A stretch of DNA of 64,000 nt from Shewanella fidelis ATCC BAA-318 (GCF_000518605.1 NZ_KI912458.1:62001-126000); one strand, 5' to 3'. Counted from the stretch's first letter, positions 37,921-50,166 are shown. A program made the numbers and translations. The notes: generated by a model from the sequence alone, not told the origin.

Positions 37921-39288
37921 ATGATAGATTTTTTATGGAACCTAGGTTCCTTTGTTGTAGCGTTAGGGATTTTGATCGCGGCCCATGAGTATGGTCACTT
38001 TTGGGTTGCACGTAAATGCGGCGTTAAAGTTGAGCGTTTCTCAATTGGCTTCGGTAAAGCCATTTGGCGTAAAACAGGCCAAGATGGTACTGAATATGTC
38101 ATTGCGATGATCCCCCTCGGCGGTTACGTGAAGATGCTCGATGAGCGTGTAGAAGACGTACCTGAAGAGTTAAAAGAGCAAGCGTTTAATCGCAAAAGCG
38201 TATGGCAACGAATTGCCATAGTCAGTGCTGGGCCCATTGCTAACTTTTTGTTTGCAATAGTCGCGCTTTATGCCATGTATTTGATTGGCGTACCGGCGAT
38301 AAAACCTGTCATTGATTCAACGATTGCAGGCACTCCCGCAGCACAAATTGTGGTTAAAGAGCCTATGCAAGTGATGGCCGTTGGCGGCCAAAAGGTGAGA
38401 GATTGGGAAGAAGTCAATTTAGCGCTTGCTGGACATATTGGTGACAGTGAAGTCGAGATTACTTTAGCACCGCTCGAACGTCTTGAGGGCAGTGACAATG
38501 GCCAACACTACATTCTCAATACTAAGGATTGGCAGGTAAATCCTGAAAAACAACTGCCAATTACGGCAATTGGGCTTGGTATGTTCCGCCCATCAGTATT
38601 ACCTGAACTGGCTATGGTGAGTAAAGATGGTGCCGCTGGGCTTGCAGGATTAGCAGTTGGTGATACGTTAGTCGCTATTAATGGCGAAAAATACACTGAT
38701 TGGCCAAGATTTGTAGAAATCATTCAAAACTCAGCTAATAAGCTTGTTAGTATTACAGTGCGCCGCGATGGTGAGCAGCTAAGTTTTGATGTTACGCCTA
38801 AATCTCGAGAAAATGCCGCCGGCAAACTTGAGGGGGTTATTGGAGTTGCACCAACAGCTCAACCGTGGCCAGATAATATGAAAGTGCAACTAGAATACGG
38901 ATTTTTTGAATCTTTTCCGGTTGCAGTCGATAAAACATGGCAACTTGTCTCTGTCAGCATTAAGATGATTGGCAAGTTATTTACTGGTGACGTTTCGGTT
39001 AAAAATTTAAGCGGCCCTATTTCGATTGCACAAGGTGCGGGAAATAGCGCAGACGTTGGACTGGTATATTTTTTAGGTTTTCTTGCATTGATTAGCGTTA
39101 ACTTAGGCATTATTAACTTATTGCCTTTGCCAGTGCTCGATGGAGGACACCTTTTGTATTACTTCATAGAGGTAATTACAGGCAGACCTGTACCGGAGAA
39201 GGTACAGGAAATTGGATTCAGAATTGGGGCAGCTTTGCTGCTGATGTTGATGAGTGTTGCACTCTTTAATGACTTTTCCCGACTCTGA
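37921..39288 (+). CDS. rseP: Site-2 intramembrane zinc protease RseP
   Basis: Inner-membrane protease that makes the second cut in anti-sigma factor RseA, releasing sigma-E in envelope stress. It has 455 residues, the zinc motif HEYGH at 22-26 in the first membrane helix, two PDZ domains, and the second catalytic motif NLLPLPVLDGGH near the C-terminus. It sits immediately before bamA, whose expression the sigma-E pathway controls in relatives. Confidence 0.97.
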   Translation: MIDFLWNLGSFVVALGILIAAHEYGHFWVARKCGVKVERFSIGFGKAIWRKTGQDGTEYVIAMIPLGGYVKMLDERVEDVPEELKEQAFNRKSVWQRIAIVSAGPIANFLFAIVALYAMYLIGVPAIKPVIDSTIAGTPAAQIVVKEPMQVMAVGGQKVRDWEEVNLALAGHIGDSEVEITLAPLERLEGSDNGQHYILNTKDWQVNPEKQLPITAIGLGMFRPSVLPELAMVSKDGAAGLAGLAVGDTLVAINGEKYTDWPRFVEIIQNSANKLVSITVRRDGEQLSFDVTPKSRENAAGKLEGVIGVAPTAQPWPDNMKVQLEYGFFESFPVAVDKTWQLVSVSIKMIGKLFTGDVSVKNLSGPISIAQGAGNSADVGLVYFLGFLALISVNLGIINLLPLPVLDGGHLLYYFIEVITGRPVPEKVQEIGFRIGAALLLMLMSVALFNDFSRL

Positions 39289-39319
39289 GCAAGGACAGAC
39301 AAATAATTAGAAGTGCTCT

Positions 39320-41803
39320 ATGAGATTGAATAAACTTTTTGCCTCGATGTTATTAGTCGGAGCGTCTTTTTCAGGGAACGGTTGGGCAGAAACATTCCAG
39401 CCTTTTGAAGTAGCTGATATCCAAGTTGAAGGTTTACAGCGAGTTGCGCTCGGTGCGGCTTTGCTTAACTTGCCTGTAAAGGTAGGGGATACTGTTGATC
39501 AATTAAAACTGCAGCAAGCGATTAAAAGCTTGTATGCATCAACCAACTTCGAAAAAATTGAAGTGCTGCGTGATGGCAACGTTCTTGTCGTCAAAGTGAC
39601 TGAACGTCCAACAATTAGCTCAGTTACCTTTGAAGGTAACAAAGACATTAAAGATGAGCAATTACAAGAGAGTCTTGATGGCTCTGGTGTAAAAGTTGGT
39701 GAGTCACTCGATCGCACTATGCTGTCAGGCATTGAAAAAGGTCTGCAGGATTTTTATTACGGTGTGGGTAAATACGGCGCGAAAGTTAAGGCTGAGATTA
39801 TTAATCTGCCTCGAAATCGAGTCGAGCTGAAATTTACCTTTACTGAAGGTTTAGCTGCAGAAATCCGTCAAATTAACGTAGTGGGTAATACTGAGTTTAG
39901 CGATGCTGAGCTTATCGGTATGTTAGAGCTTAAAGACTACGTTGCTTGGTGGGATCTATTTGGTGAGCGCCGCTACCAAAAGCAAAAGTTACAAGCTGAT
40001 CTTGAAACCATTAAAACTTACTACCAAAACCGTGGTTACATTCGCTTTGATGTCACTTCAACTCAGGTTGCAATGACACCAGACCGTAAGGGCTTATACA
40101 TCACCATTAACGTTGATGAAGGTGAGCAATATAAGGTTAAAGAAGTTAACCTAACCGGTGACTTGATGGGTAAAGAAGAGGTGTTAGAAGCCATTTTGCC
40201 ATTGAAGTCAGGTGATATGTATAACGGTGGTGATGTTACCTTTACTGAAGAGATGTACGGTAAATACCTAGGCCGCTTTGGTTACGCTTATCCTGAGGTG
40301 AAGACTTATCCGGAAATTGATGATGAGACTAAAGAGGTTAACCTCAACATCAATATTAAGCCGGGTAAACGTGTTTATGTACGTAATATTAACTTCTCTG
40401 GTAACACAGTAACCAAAGACGAAGTTATGCGTCGTCAACTACGTCAAATGGAAGGTGCATGGCTAAACTCTGCTCAAGTTGAGTTGTCAAAATCTAACCT
40501 AAACCGTCTAGGTTACTTTGAAACGGTTGATACTGAAACTGTACAAGTACCGGGTACTGATGATTTGGTTGACGTCTCATTTAATGTGAAAGAGCAGCCA
40601 TCAGGTTCATTTAACGCTGGTGTCGGCTACGGTACCGAGTCTGGGTTAAGTTTACAGTTTGGTGTTCAGCAAAGTAACTTCTTAGGTACAGGTAACCAAG
40701 CTGGTGTTAACTTAAATACCAATAAATACTCGAAGAACGTCAATATTAACTATACCGACCCATTTTTTACTAAAGATGGCGTGAGCTTAGGTGGCAGTAT
40801 TTATTGGAGTGAGTTCGACGCCGATGAAGCAAACTTAGAAGCCTATAAGAACAGCTCATACGGTATCGCGTTAAATTCAGGTTTCCCAATCAACGAATAT
40901 AACCGTATTAACGGTGGTATCGGTTATCGTCATAACGAAATTTCTGAAATTTCAGCCTATGAGCAGGCGATCCGATTCTATGATATTTATCGTGATAGTG
41001 ATGACCCTAACGCTGGCTTAAGCTTTGATAACTTTGAGGTCAGTCTAGGTTGGTCACGTAGTAGCTTAAACCGAGGTACCTTCCCATCTGACGGTTCTTC
41101 ACAGCGTCTAAATGGTAAGATGACGGTACCAGGTTCTGATCTACAGTATTTTAAAGCTGACTTTGATACTAACTTTTACTTCCCAATTGACCGTAAACAC
41201 AGTTTTGTTGTGTTAGCCCGCGGTCGTCTTGGTTATGGTAATGGCTATGGTCAATTCAACGATAATGATCAAATCTTACCGTTCTGGGAAAACTATTATT
41301 CTGGTGGTAGCAGTTCATTACGTGGCTTTAAATCAAACTCTGTTGGTCCGCGTTCATTCTACCTATACCGCGGCAGTGAGCCATGTTCGCCTGATCCTTC
41401 AGGAGATGGATGTAGCTTACCTGGGGATCCTAACCAAATTCAGGTGAGTTCGGGTCGCTCTATTGGTGGTAATGCTATCGCAACAGCCAGTTTAGAATTG
41501 ATTGTGCCAACACCATTCTTGGATGAGGCTTATACAAATTCTGTACGTACCAGTTTCTTCGTTGACGCAGGTAACGTATGGGATACTGAGTTTGACTACG
41601 ATTCGTATCGTTATCTTCCTGTTGAAGAGTTTGATAAACTGCAAGATTATAGCGATCCGGGCCGTATTCGTGCCTCTTGGGGTATGAGCGTGCAATGGCT
41701 ATCGCCGATGGGACCTATGGTATTTAGCCTTGCATGGCCAATTAAGGAATACGAGGATGATGAAACAGAGATCTTCTCGTTTAATATTGGTAAAACTTTC
41801 TAA
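39320..41803 (+). CDS. bamA: Outer-membrane protein assembly factor BamA
   Basis: Essential Omp85 channel that folds and inserts beta-barrel proteins. A signal peptide (about 1-23, ending GWAE) precedes five POTRA domains (about 24-425) and a 16-strand beta-barrel ending in Phe (NIGKTF). The lid-loop motif region GGSSSLRGFKSN is present. It has 827 residues, normal for Shewanella. Confidence 0.98.
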   Translation: MRLNKLFASMLLVGASFSGNGWAETFQPFEVADIQVEGLQRVALGAALLNLPVKVGDTVDQLKLQQAIKSLYASTNFEKIEVLRDGNVLVVKVTERPTISSVTFEGNKDIKDEQLQESLDGSGVKVGESLDRTMLSGIEKGLQDFYYGVGKYGAKVKAEIINLPRNRVELKFTFTEGLAAEIRQINVVGNTEFSDAELIGMLELKDYVAWWDLFGERRYQKQKLQADLETIKTYYQNRGYIRFDVTSTQVAMTPDRKGLYITINVDEGEQYKVKEVNLTGDLMGKEEVLEAILPLKSGDMYNGGDVTFTEEMYGKYLGRFGYAYPEVKTYPEIDDETKEVNLNINIKPGKRVYVRNINFSGNTVTKDEVMRRQLRQMEGAWLNSAQVELSKSNLNRLGYFETVDTETVQVPGTDDLVDVSFNVKEQPSGSFNAGVGYGTESGLSLQFGVQQSNFLGTGNQAGVNLNTNKYSKNVNINYTDPFFTKDGVSLGGSIYWSEFDADEANLEAYKNSSYGIALNSGFPINEYNRINGGIGYRHNEISEISAYEQAIRFYDIYRDSDDPNAGLSFDNFEVSLGWSRSSLNRGTFPSDGSSQRLNGKMTVPGSDLQYFKADFDTNFYFPIDRKHSFVVLARGRLGYGNGYGQFNDNDQILPFWENYYSGGSSSLRGFKSNSVGPRSFYLYRGSEPCSPDPSGDGCSLPGDPNQIQVSSGRSIGGNAIATASLELIVPTPFLDEAYTNSVRTSFFVDAGNVWDTEFDYDSYRYLPVEEFDKLQDYSDPGRIRASWGMSVQWLSPMGPMVFSLAWPIKEYEDDETEIFSFNIGKTF

Positions 41804-41853
41804 AAATCAGTTTATAAAAGTCGGCAAGTTTTGCTGAGATAAAGGAGTTTGTT

Positions 41854-42360
41854 TTGAATAAGATGTTAAATCGCGCAATGATGGTTTTGGTTCTTTTAGG
41901 TGCACCTTTAGCGGCGCATGCTGAAAAAATCGCAGTTGTTGATATGCAAGCAGTATTTGAGCAGTTACCACAGCGTGAACAGGTAAACGAAACGTTGAAG
42001 GCTGAATTTGGTGATCGTGTTGCTGCTGTGCAAAAAATGCAGGAAGAGCTTCGTGGTCTGCTAGAAAAGCAGCAACGTGATGCAGCCTTGATGAGCGAGT
42101 CTCAAAAGACTGAAATGGTTCGAAAAATGGAATCTATGAAAGCTGAGCTACAATTAAAGGGCAAAGCGCTAGATGAAGATATGCGTCGTCGTAACGGCGA
42201 AGAGCAAAACAAACTGTTATTGCAAGTTCAAAAGACAATCAATTCTATTGCTGAAAAAGAGCAATATGACATGGTGCTTCAACGTGGTGCAGTTATCTAT
42301 GTTAAGCCAAGTGCTGACATCAGTAACAAAGTGGTTGAAGCTTTAGGTAAAGGCAACTAA
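41854..42360 (+). CDS. skp: Periplasmic chaperone Skp (OmpH)
   Basis: Trimeric jellyfish-shaped chaperone that carries unfolded outer-membrane proteins to BamA. It has a signal peptide (ending AAHAEK), then IAVVDMQAVFEQLPQ and long charged helices. It has 168 residues. TTG 41854 is preferred as start because AAAGGAG (41841-41847) is six bases away; the next ATG (41863) is too far. Confidence 0.95.
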   Translation: MNKMLNRAMMVLVLLGAPLAAHAEKIAVVDMQAVFEQLPQREQVNETLKAEFGDRVAAVQKMQEELRGLLEKQQRDAALMSESQKTEMVRKMESMKAELQLKGKALDEDMRRRNGEEQNKLLLQVQKTINSIAEKEQYDMVLQRGAVIYVKPSADISNKVVEALGKGN

Positions 42361-42364
42361 TTAG

Positions 42365-43381
42365 ATGAAAAGCTATACATTAAGAGTATTGGCTGACCAT
42401 TTAAATGCAGACATCAAAGGTGACGAAACAGTTGAGATTTCAGCTGTTGGCACCTTAGATGGTGCAGGTTCTGGTCAAATCTCTTTCTTGGCTAATTCTA
42501 AGTATCGTTCGCAGCTGACAAGTTCAGCTGCGTCTGCGATCTTAATGACGCCAAAAGATGCTGAAGATTTTGTAGGCAATGCGATCGTACTAAACGACCC
42601 ATATGTGGGTTTCGCACGCATTGCACAATTTCTTGATACAACACCAAAAGCAGCAGACAGCATCCACCCATCAGCACAAATAGCAGCATCTGCTATGCTA
42701 GGTGATGATGTAGCTATCGGTGCTAATGCAGTGATTGGTGAAAACGTTATTTTAGGCAATGGTGTGCAAGTAGGTGCTGGCTGCGTTGTCGGTCAAGACA
42801 GTGTCATTGGCTCTAACACACGCTTATGGGCCAATGTGACTATTTATCATAATGTGCATTTAGGCCAAGACTGTATTATTCACTCTGGTGCTGTTTTAGG
42901 ATCAGATGGTTTTGGTTATGCCAATGAGCGTGGTCAATGGATTAAGATCCCACAAACTGGTGGTGTTCGTATTGGCGACCGTGTCGAAATTGGTGCAAAT
43001 ACTACTGTTGATCGTGGTGCAATTGAGCACACTGAAATCCATGACGGTGTTATTTTAGATAACCAAGTTCAAATCGCGCATAACGATATCATTGGTGCTA
43101 ACACTGCGATTGCAGGTAGTACGGTTGTTGCTGGTAGTGTCACTATTGGTAAGCACTGTATTATTGGTGGTAACTGCGCAATCTCAGGACATTTGAGTAT
43201 TTGTGACGGTGTACACATCAGCGGAAGTACTAATGTTACTGGCCTTATTCGCGAACCGGGTGTTTACTCATCTGCTACGGTTGCAATGGATAACAAGCTA
43301 TGGCGCAAGAATACAGTTCGTTTTAGACAGCTAGATACGCTATTCCAACGCGTAAAAGCTTTGGAAAATAACGTAAAGTAA
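42365..43381 (+). CDS. lpxD: UDP-3-O-(3-hydroxyacyl)glucosamine N-acyltransferase LpxD
   Basis: Third step of lipid A synthesis: adds the N-linked hydroxyacyl chain. It has 338 residues: an N-terminal uridine-binding domain, then a left-handed beta-helix of hexapeptide repeats, with the catalytic His in QIAHNDIIG, and a short C-terminal helix. It starts five bases after skp. Confidence 0.97.
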   Translation: MKSYTLRVLADHLNADIKGDETVEISAVGTLDGAGSGQISFLANSKYRSQLTSSAASAILMTPKDAEDFVGNAIVLNDPYVGFARIAQFLDTTPKAADSIHPSAQIAASAMLGDDVAIGANAVIGENVILGNGVQVGAGCVVGQDSVIGSNTRLWANVTIYHNVHLGQDCIIHSGAVLGSDGFGYANERGQWIKIPQTGGVRIGDRVEIGANTTVDRGAIEHTEIHDGVILDNQVQIAHNDIIGANTAIAGSTVVAGSVTIGKHCIIGGNCAISGHLSICDGVHISGSTNVTGLIREPGVYSSATVAMDNKLWRKNTVRFRQLDTLFQRVKALENNVK

Positions 43382-43413
43382 ATAACTGCTTTAAGCAGAG
43401 AAAGGAAAGTTTT

Positions 43414-43875
43414 GTGTCAAATCAATTGAATACAATGGATATTAAAGAGATCTTAAAATTTTTACCTCATAGGTATCCATTTTTATTGATCGATAGAGTT
43501 TTAGATTTCACTCCAGGTGAATCATTACATGCTATCAAAAACGTCACGATTAATGAGCCATTTTTCCAGGGACATTTCCCGGTTCAACCTGTGATGCCTG
43601 GTGTGTTGATCTTAGAAGCTATGGCGCAAGCTACCGGCCTTCTAGCGTTTAAAACCATGAGCACAGAGCCATCTAATGATGTGCTTTATTATTTTGCTGG
43701 TATTGATAACGCTCGCTTTAAGCGCGTTGTTGAGCCAGGTGATCAACTTCATTTTGAAGTACAGATGATTAAAGAGCGCCGCGGGATTGGCGTGTTTACT
43801 GGCGTTGCAAAAGTGGATGGCGAGGTTGTTTGTTCAGCAGAAATCATGTGTGCACGTAGAGAGATTTCTAAGTGA
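43414..43875 (+). CDS. fabZ: 3-hydroxyacyl-[ACP] dehydratase FabZ
   Basis: Hot-dog-fold dehydratase of fatty acid elongation. The motif [11 protein letters not shown] and the catalytic segment [20 protein letters not shown] give His54 and Glu68. It has 153 residues. The start is GTG (43414) with AAAGGAAA upstream. It competes with LpxA for hydroxyacyl-ACP, and its stop overlaps the lpxA start. Confidence 0.97.
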   Translation: MSNQLNTMDIKEILKFLPHRYPFLLIDRVLDFTPGESLHAIKNVTINEPFFQGHFPVQPVMPGVLILEAMAQATGLLAFKTMSTEPSNDVLYYFAGIDNARFKRVVEPGDQLHFEVQMIKERRGIGVFTGVAKVDGEVVCSAEIMCARREISK

Positions 43876-44642
43876 TAGATAAATTAGCTTATATCCATCC
43901 TGATGCCAAAATTGGCAAAAACGTAACAATTGGTCCTTGGACATACATTGGTGCGGATGTTGAGATTGGTGACGATTGTTGGTTTAGCTCACACGTTGTG
44001 GTGAAAGGTCCAACTGTTATTGGTAAAGGCAACAAGTTCTACCAATTTGCTTCAGTGGGTGAAGACTGCCAAGATAAAAAATATGCAGGTGAACCAACTC
44101 GTCTGATTATTGGTGATAATAACGTTATCCGTGAGTCGGTAACCATTCACCGTGGTACCACTCAAGATGAGTGGGAAACGCGTATTGGCTCAAATAACCT
44201 GTTTATGGCATATGTACATATTGCCCATGACTGTGTTGTTGGTAACAACGTGATTATGGCAAACAACGCATCAATTGCTGGCCATGTGCACGTTGGTGAC
44301 TGGGCTATTTTAGGCGGCATGACTGGTGTGCATCAGTTTGTGCATATTGGTGCTCACGCGTTTACAGCGGGTAGTTCACTGATATTGAACGATGTTCCGC
44401 CATTTGTGATGGCGTCAGGTTCGCCAGCTATCCCACGCGGTTTAAATATTGAAGGCCTTAAGCGTCGAGGTTTTTCAAAAGAATCTCAGCTTTCAGTGCG
44501 CCGTGCATATAAAACCCTATATCGCAGTAGCTTAACTGTTGCCGAAGCGATTGAGCAGCTTAAAGAAGCTGCAGTTGATGATGAACAGGTTCAAATGCTA
44601 ATTGAGTTTGTAGCCTCCTCCCAACGGGGCATTATCCGCTAA
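43872..44642 (+). CDS. lpxA: UDP-N-acetylglucosamine O-acyltransferase LpxA
   Basis: First step of lipid A synthesis. It has 256 residues, a left-handed beta-helix of hexapeptide repeats, with the catalytic His in AYVHIAHDC, and a C-terminal helical domain. It starts with a GTG that overlaps the fabZ stop (GTGA), so it is translationally coupled. Confidence 0.97.
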   Translation: MIDKLAYIHPDAKIGKNVTIGPWTYIGADVEIGDDCWFSSHVVVKGPTVIGKGNKFYQFASVGEDCQDKKYAGEPTRLIIGDNNVIRESVTIHRGTTQDEWETRIGSNNLFMAYVHIAHDCVVGNNVIMANNASIAGHVHVGDWAILGGMTGVHQFVHIGAHAFTAGSSLILNDVPPFVMASGSPAIPRGLNIEGLKRRGFSKESQLSVRRAYKTLYRSSLTVAEAIEQLKEAAVDDEQVQMLIEFVASSQRGIIR

Positions 44643-44652
44643 GTCAATTATC

Positions 44653-44680
44653 GAACCCGTGTAAAAGCGGGTTCTTTGTT
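44653..44680 (+). terminator. Terminator-like hairpin between lpxA and lpxB
   Basis: Stem GAACCCG/CGGGTTC with an 8-base loop, followed by TTTGTTT. It may reduce transcription into lpxB-rnhB-dnaE, or be partly read through. Confidence 0.65.
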
Positions 44681-44709
44681 TCCCACCTTTCAATAATAGA
44701 CTTTACTTT

Positions 44710-45861
44710 ATGAGTTCAAACAATCCTCGTGTTTTTGCTATGGTTGCTGGAGAGATCTCCGGTGACATTTTAGGAGCAGGTCTAATCAAGGCACTGCAGA
44801 AACAGTACCCTGATGCTCGGTTCGTTGGCATAGGTGGGCCACGTATGGACGCCTTAGGCTTTGAGTCAATCTTCTCTTATGAAGAACTCGCTGTTATGGG
44901 GATTGTCGAGGTGTTATCACGGCTACCACGACTGTTAAAAGTCCGCGCTACACTCGTAGATGAGATCACTGCTTTACAACCAGATTGTTTTATCGGAATT
45001 GACGCCCCTGATTTTAATATCGGGCTGGAATTAAAGTTAAAAGCTAAAGGCATCAAAACGGTGCATTACGTTAGTCCATCTGTGTGGGCATGGCGACCAA
45101 AACGTATTTTCAAAATTGCTAAGGCCACCAATATGGTACTGTCGCTTTTGCCGTTTGAAAAAGCGTTTTATGACGAGTACCAAGTTCCTTGTACCTTTGT
45201 TGGTCACACGCTGGCTGACGATATTCCGCTAGTTAGTGATAAGCAGCAGGCAAGGCAAGTACTTGGTTTAGAACCGCACGCTGAATATCTTGCTATTTTA
45301 CCGGGTTCTCGTGGTGGCGAGCTAAAAATGTTGGCAGAACCCTTTGTTAAGGCTGCGACTTTAATCAAGCAGCGCTACCCGGATATCAAATTTGTGACGC
45401 CTTTGGTTAATCAAGCAAGGCGAGCACAGTTTGAGCAAGCGCTAAAAGAGTACGCGCCAGATCTTGAAATTCATTTAGTAGAAGGTCAGTCTCGTGAAGT
45501 GATGGCCGCAGCTGATTGCATCTTGTTAGCTTCGGGTACCGCAACCCTAGAAGCCATGCTCGTTAAGCGCCCTATGGTGGTTGCTTATCGTGTTAGCCCA
45601 ATTACCTATCGAATTGCTAAAGGGATGATGCTAACTAAGCGTTACTCCTTGCCAAACTTATTGGCAAATGATGATGTGATTGATGAACTGATCCAAGCAG
45701 ACTGTACACCAGAGAAAATAGCACAGGCAGTAGCAGTGCAGTTGGATAATGATTTCACTCCGACTTATGAGCGGTTTATGGACATGCATAAAACCCTGAA
45801 ATGCGACGCCAGTGCACGAGCAGCAGATGCGGTGATTAAGTTAATTGAGGAGCAAGCATAA
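44710..45861 (+). CDS. lpxB: Lipid-A-disaccharide synthase LpxB
   Basis: Glycosyltransferase (GT19) that joins UDP-diacylglucosamine and lipid X at the inner membrane. It has 383 residues; the motifs [31 protein letters not shown] and LPGSRGGE are visible. Its stop overlaps the rnhB ATG by one base (TAATG). Confidence 0.97.
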   Translation: MSSNNPRVFAMVAGEISGDILGAGLIKALQKQYPDARFVGIGGPRMDALGFESIFSYEELAVMGIVEVLSRLPRLLKVRATLVDEITALQPDCFIGIDAPDFNIGLELKLKAKGIKTVHYVSPSVWAWRPKRIFKIAKATNMVLSLLPFEKAFYDEYQVPCTFVGHTLADDIPLVSDKQQARQVLGLEPHAEYLAILPGSRGGELKMLAEPFVKAATLIKQRYPDIKFVTPLVNQARRAQFEQALKEYAPDLEIHLVEGQSREVMAAADCILLASGTATLEAMLVKRPMVVAYRVSPITYRIAKGMMLTKRYSLPNLLANDDVIDELIQADCTPEKIAQAVAVQLDNDFTPTYERFMDMHKTLKCDASARAADAVIKLIEEQA

Positions 45862-46478
45862 TGGCAGTTATTAAGGGGATTACTCCTGAGCAAGTCGCGC
45901 AAATTTGTGTGGGTCATTATGCCGGTGTTGATGAAGTTGGCCGTGGCCCATTAGTGGGTAATGTGGTAACTGCCGCAGTGATTTTAGATCCAAACAACCC
46001 GATAGAGGGCTTGAACGATTCTAAAAAATTATCTGAGAAAAAACGTGAGTTATTGTTTGAGCAGATCCAGCAAAAAGCGCTAAGTATCAGTGTCGGTTCA
46101 GCAACGCCAGCTGAGATTGATGAGCTTAATATCTTACACGCCACTATGCTGGCTATGCAGCGCGCAGTAGCCGGGCTCAATGTGAAACCAACAAGTGTGC
46201 TTGTCGATGGTAATCGAACCCCTGACTTCGGAGTTGAGAGCCACGCAATTGTAAAAGGTGACGGTTTAATTGATGCCATTAGTGCGGCATCTATCATTGC
46301 CAAAGTTGTGCGCGATCGTGAAATGGATGCGTTAGCAGCTCAATATCCACAATTTGGTTTTGATAAGCACAAAGGTTATCCAACGAAAGCACATTTTGAA
46401 GCGTTAGCTGAGCATGGCGTATTGCCTGAACACCGCAAGAGCTTTAGACCTGTGCGTGAAGCGTTAGAACAAAGCTAG
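45861..46478 (+). CDS. rnhB: Ribonuclease HII
   Basis: Removes ribonucleotides and RNA-DNA hybrids. The catalytic residues lie in the N-terminal segment [12 protein letters not shown] and in [10 protein letters not shown], with the later [15 protein letters not shown]. It has 205 residues. It starts within the lpxB stop and lies before dnaE, as in E. coli. Confidence 0.97.
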   Translation: MAVIKGITPEQVAQICVGHYAGVDEVGRGPLVGNVVTAAVILDPNNPIEGLNDSKKLSEKKRELLFEQIQQKALSISVGSATPAEIDELNILHATMLAMQRAVAGLNVKPTSVLVDGNRTPDFGVESHAIVKGDGLIDAISAASIIAKVVRDREMDALAAQYPQFGFDKHKGYPTKAHFEALAEHGVLPEHRKSFRPVREALEQS

Positions 46479-46678
46479 TACATCTCTTAAGTGCTCAATA
46501 ACTAGCGCTATAACCATTATATTGTGGTTAATCGGTTTAACTAAGGCTAACTTGCGCGAAAACTAACACATCTATCACTCGGGCTAATAGTTTAACTTGT
46601 TTGCTGTTAGCCCATGTTTTACCCTGTAAGATTGACCAGCAGTCTTCATCTATCAAAAATTAAAGATACTCCATAATT

Positions 46679-49600
46679 ATGTCAGATCCACGTTTTGTGC
46701 ATTTACGCGTCCATAGTGATTTTTCTATGTCAGATGGACTTTCTAAAGTTAAGCCTATTATCGGTAAAGTGGCAGAACTTGGAATGCCCGCTGTTGCATT
46801 AACAGATCAAACCAATATGTGTGGTCTAGTAAAGTTCTATGGTGGCTGCCATGATGCAGGGATCAAGCCGATTATTGGCACAGATTTTTGGTTGCGAGTA
46901 CCGGGTTTTGATGACTTTTGTTCGATTACTGCACTGGCAATGGATAACACTGGATACTCAAATCTGACTTTGCTGATTAGTGATGCTTACCTGCGTGGTA
47001 ACATCAATGATAAAGCTGTTATTGATCAAGAGTGGTTAGCAAAATACAGTGAAGGCTTGATCTTGCTGTCGGGCGGTAAAGATGGGGATGTTGGCCGCGC
47101 GCTTCTGAAAGAGAACCGTGGGCAAGTAGATAGCTTAATTAGTTTCTATCAAACTCACTTTCCAGATCGCTATTATTTGGAACTTTTGCGTACAGGTCGA
47201 CCTGATGAAGAACGCTATTTGCATATGGCGGTCGAGCTAGCAGAGCAAAAAGATCTGCCTGTTGTGGCAACTAACCAAGTGGTATTTGCCAAACCTGATC
47301 AATTTGACGCCCATGAGATCAGGGTTGCGATTTACGATGGTTTTACCCTTGCAGATCCACGTAGGCCAAAGAAGTACAGTGATCAGCAATATTTTAAAAG
47401 CAGCGAAGAGATGTGTGAGCTGTTTGAAGATATTCCTGAAGCGATTGAAAACACAGTTGAGATCGCGAAGCGCTGTAACGTTACGGTGCGTCTACACGAA
47501 TACTTCCTGCCTAATTTCCCAACGGGTGATCTGACGATTGAAGATTATTTGGTTGATGTATCTGAAAAAGGCTTAGAAGAGCGCCTTGAGTTCCTGTTTC
47601 CAGATCCTGAAGTTCGCGCTGAACGCCGTCCAGAGTATGATGAACGCCTTGATGTTGAACTCAAAGTTATTAACCAAATGGGATTCCCGGGTTACTTCCT
47701 CATCGTAATGGAGTTCATTCAGTGGGGTAAAGATAACGATATTCCTATTGGTCCGGGGCGTGGTTCGGGTGCGGGTTCGCTCGTGGCATACGCACTTAAA
47801 ATTACTGACTTGGATCCGCTTGAATACGACTTGCTGTTCGAACGATTCCTCAACCCAGAACGTGTATCTATGCCCGACTTCGACGTCGACTTCTGCATGG
47901 ATAGACGTGATGAGGTTATTGATCACGTTGCAGATCTTTATGGTCGTGACGCGGTATCGCAGATTATTACCTTTGGTACTATGGCCGCAAAAGCGGTAAT
48001 TCGCGACGTAGGTCGTGTGCTGGGGCATCCCTATGGTTTTGTTGACCGCATTTCAAAAATGATCCCAGCAGAGCCAGGTATGACACTCGCAAAAGCGTTT
48101 GAAGTCGAGCCGGGTTTACAAGAGTCCTATGATGCTGATGAGGAAGTTAAAGATCTCATCGACATGTGTCGCATTTTGGAGGGGGTGACTCGAAATGCGG
48201 GTAAGCATGCTGGTGGCGTGGTTATTGCGCCAACCAAAATTACTGACTTCTCGCCTATCTATTGTGATACCGAAGGCCTTAACCCAGTAACCCAATTTGA
48301 TAAAAACGACGTTGAAACCGCAGGTCTAGTTAAGTTTGACTTCTTAGGACTAAGAACGCTGACTATTATTGATTGGGCACTGCAGATGGTTAACGCCGTC
48401 AAAGATAAAAACGGTGAAGAGCGAGTAAGAATTGAATCGATCTCATTAACGGATCTTAAGTGCTTTAAGTTGTTGCAACGCTATGAAACGACAGCGGTAT
48501 TCCAGCTTGAATCTCGCGGTATGAAAGATTTGATTAAGCGTCTACAACCAGACTGCTTTGAAGATATGATCGCACTGGTAGCACTATTTAGACCCGGACC
48601 GTTACAGTCAGGCATGGTTGATAACTTTATTGAGCGTAAACATGGTCGTGAAGAGGTATCTTATCCTGATTCGCAGTATCAGCATGAGTCGCTAAAAGAA
48701 TTATTATCACCAACTTACGGTATTATTTTGTACCAAGAGCAGGTGATGCAGATTGCTCAGGTACTTGCTGGTTATACCCTAGGTGGCGCTGACATGTTGC
48801 GTCGTGCAATGGGTAAGAAAAAACCTGAGGAGATGGCAAAGCAGCGCGGTACCTTTAAAGAAGGTGCGATTAAAAACGGTGTCGATGGCGAGTTGGCGAT
48901 GAAAATCTTCGACTTGGTAGAAAAGTTTGCCGGCTATGGTTTTAACAAATCCCACTCGGCAGCATACGCATTAGTTTCTTACCAAACGCTATGGTTAAAA
49001 ACCCATTATCCAGCACAGTTTATGGCAGCGGTAATGTCGGCTGATATGGATAACACCGATAAAATCGTGACCTTGGTGGATGAATGTGAGCGTATGGGCT
49101 TGCCATTACTGCCGCCAGATGTAAACAAAGGTTTGTTTAGGTTTACGGTAGATGATGATTTAAACATTGTTTATGGTATTGGCGCAGTAAAAGGTGTTGG
49201 TGAAGGTCCTGTCGAGTCTATTCTAAAAGCCCGTGAAAATGGGCCGTTTATTGATCTATTTGATTTCTGTGCTCGAGTTGATTTAAAGAAGCTTAATCGC
49301 CGCGTGATCGAAAAACTAATATGTGCCGGCGCCTTAGATAATCTAGGTCCACACCGCGCAGCAATGATGGCTACTTTGCCTGAAGCGATTCGAGCCGCCG
49401 ATCAACATGCCAAGGCAGAAGCGATTGGTCAACATGATATGTTTGGTTTACTCAATAGTGAGCCGGAAGACAGCAAGCAGCAGTTTGTTGATTGTACACC
49501 GTGGCCGGATAAAGTTTGGCTTGAAGGTGAGCGTGATACCTTAGGCCTTTATTTAACAGGCCACCCGATCAATCAATATTTAAAAGAGCTGAAACATTAC

Positions 49601-50149
49601 ACTTCTGGCAGACTGAAAGATGTGCATCCAACTGATCGTGGTAAAACCATGAAGGCCGCTGGGCTTGTGGTGGCTACTCGAGTGATGATGACCAAACGTG
49701 GCTCAAAAATGGGGCTCGTTACCCTTGATGATAAAAGTGCGCGTTTAGAGGTGATGTTATTTACTGAAGCGTTCGAGAAGTTTAATCACTTGCTTGAAAA
49801 AGACCGGATCTTGATCATCGAAGGTGAAGTGAGCTTTGATGATTTCTCCGGTGGCAACCGCATGACTGCACGTAACATTATCGACATGGGGGAGGCGCGT
49901 AGCCATTTTGCCCATGCTGTCGAAATTGACTTAGAAGCAGATAAAGTCAATGAGCAATGGTTGAACCAATTTCAATCCGCCGTTGAGCCTTGGAAAGCGG
50001 GAGCTGTACCTGTAGTGATTAACTATGCGCAGCCACAATCACAAGCGCAGTTTACCTTAGGTGATGATTGGCGAGTTAATCCAACCGATGAGCTTATGCT
50101 TGCACTTGAGTCGTTGACCGGCTCAGACAAGGTTAAGATTGTTTTTTAG
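46679..50149 (+). CDS. dnaE: DNA polymerase III alpha subunit
   Basis: Replicative polymerase catalytic subunit, 1156 residues. An N-terminal PHP domain ([13 protein letters not shown]) is followed by the palm with PDFDVDF (Asp400, Asp402, Asp404), the fingers, a helix-hairpin-helix region ([13 protein letters not shown] type), and an OB fold. It is preceded by 200 bp with no gene, possibly its own promoter region. Confidence 0.98.
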   Translation: MSDPRFVHLRVHSDFSMSDGLSKVKPIIGKVAELGMPAVALTDQTNMCGLVKFYGGCHDAGIKPIIGTDFWLRVPGFDDFCSITALAMDNTGYSNLTLLISDAYLRGNINDKAVIDQEWLAKYSEGLILLSGGKDGDVGRALLKENRGQVDSLISFYQTHFPDRYYLELLRTGRPDEERYLHMAVELAEQKDLPVVATNQVVFAKPDQFDAHEIRVAIYDGFTLADPRRPKKYSDQQYFKSSEEMCELFEDIPEAIENTVEIAKRCNVTVRLHEYFLPNFPTGDLTIEDYLVDVSEKGLEERLEFLFPDPEVRAERRPEYDERLDVELKVINQMGFPGYFLIVMEFIQWGKDNDIPIGPGRGSGAGSLVAYALKITDLDPLEYDLLFERFLNPERVSMPDFDVDFCMDRRDEVIDHVADLYGRDAVSQIITFGTMAAKAVIRDVGRVLGHPYGFVDRISKMIPAEPGMTLAKAFEVEPGLQESYDADEEVKDLIDMCRILEGVTRNAGKHAGGVVIAPTKITDFSPIYCDTEGLNPVTQFDKNDVETAGLVKFDFLGLRTLTIIDWALQMVNAVKDKNGEERVRIESISLTDLKCFKLLQRYETTAVFQLESRGMKDLIKRLQPDCFEDMIALVALFRPGPLQSGMVDNFIERKHGREEVSYPDSQYQHESLKELLSPTYGIILYQEQVMQIAQVLAGYTLGGADMLRRAMGKKKPEEMAKQRGTFKEGAIKNGVDGELAMKIFDLVEKFAGYGFNKSHSAAYALVSYQTLWLKTHYPAQFMAAVMSADMDNTDKIVTLVDECERMGLPLLPPDVNKGLFRFTVDDDLNIVYGIGAVKGVGEGPVESILKARENGPFIDLFDFCARVDLKKLNRRVIEKLICAGALDNLGPHRAAMMATLPEAIRAADQHAKAEAIGQHDMFGLLNSEPEDSKQQFVDCTPWPDKVWLEGERDTLGLYLTGHPINQYLKELKHYTSGRLKDVHPTDRGKTMKAAGLVVATRVMMTKRGSKMGLVTLDDKSARLEVMLFTEAFEKFNHLLEKDRILIIEGEVSFDDFSGGNRMTARNIIDMGEARSHFAHAVEIDLEADKVNEQWLNQFQSAVEPWKAGAVPVVINYAQPQSQAQFTLGDDWRVNPTDELMLALESLTGSDKVKIVF

Positions 50150-50166
50150 GTTAATGATTTTCTAAC

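Noticed and set aside
46479-46678. Possible small gene or RNA before dnaE
   Set aside because: Only 200 AT-rich bases with no hairpin, frame or terminator; most likely the dnaE upstream region.
47573-48028. Leftward 151-codon frame inside dnaE
   Set aside because: Antisense to the polymerase catalytic region, without motif or ribosome site.
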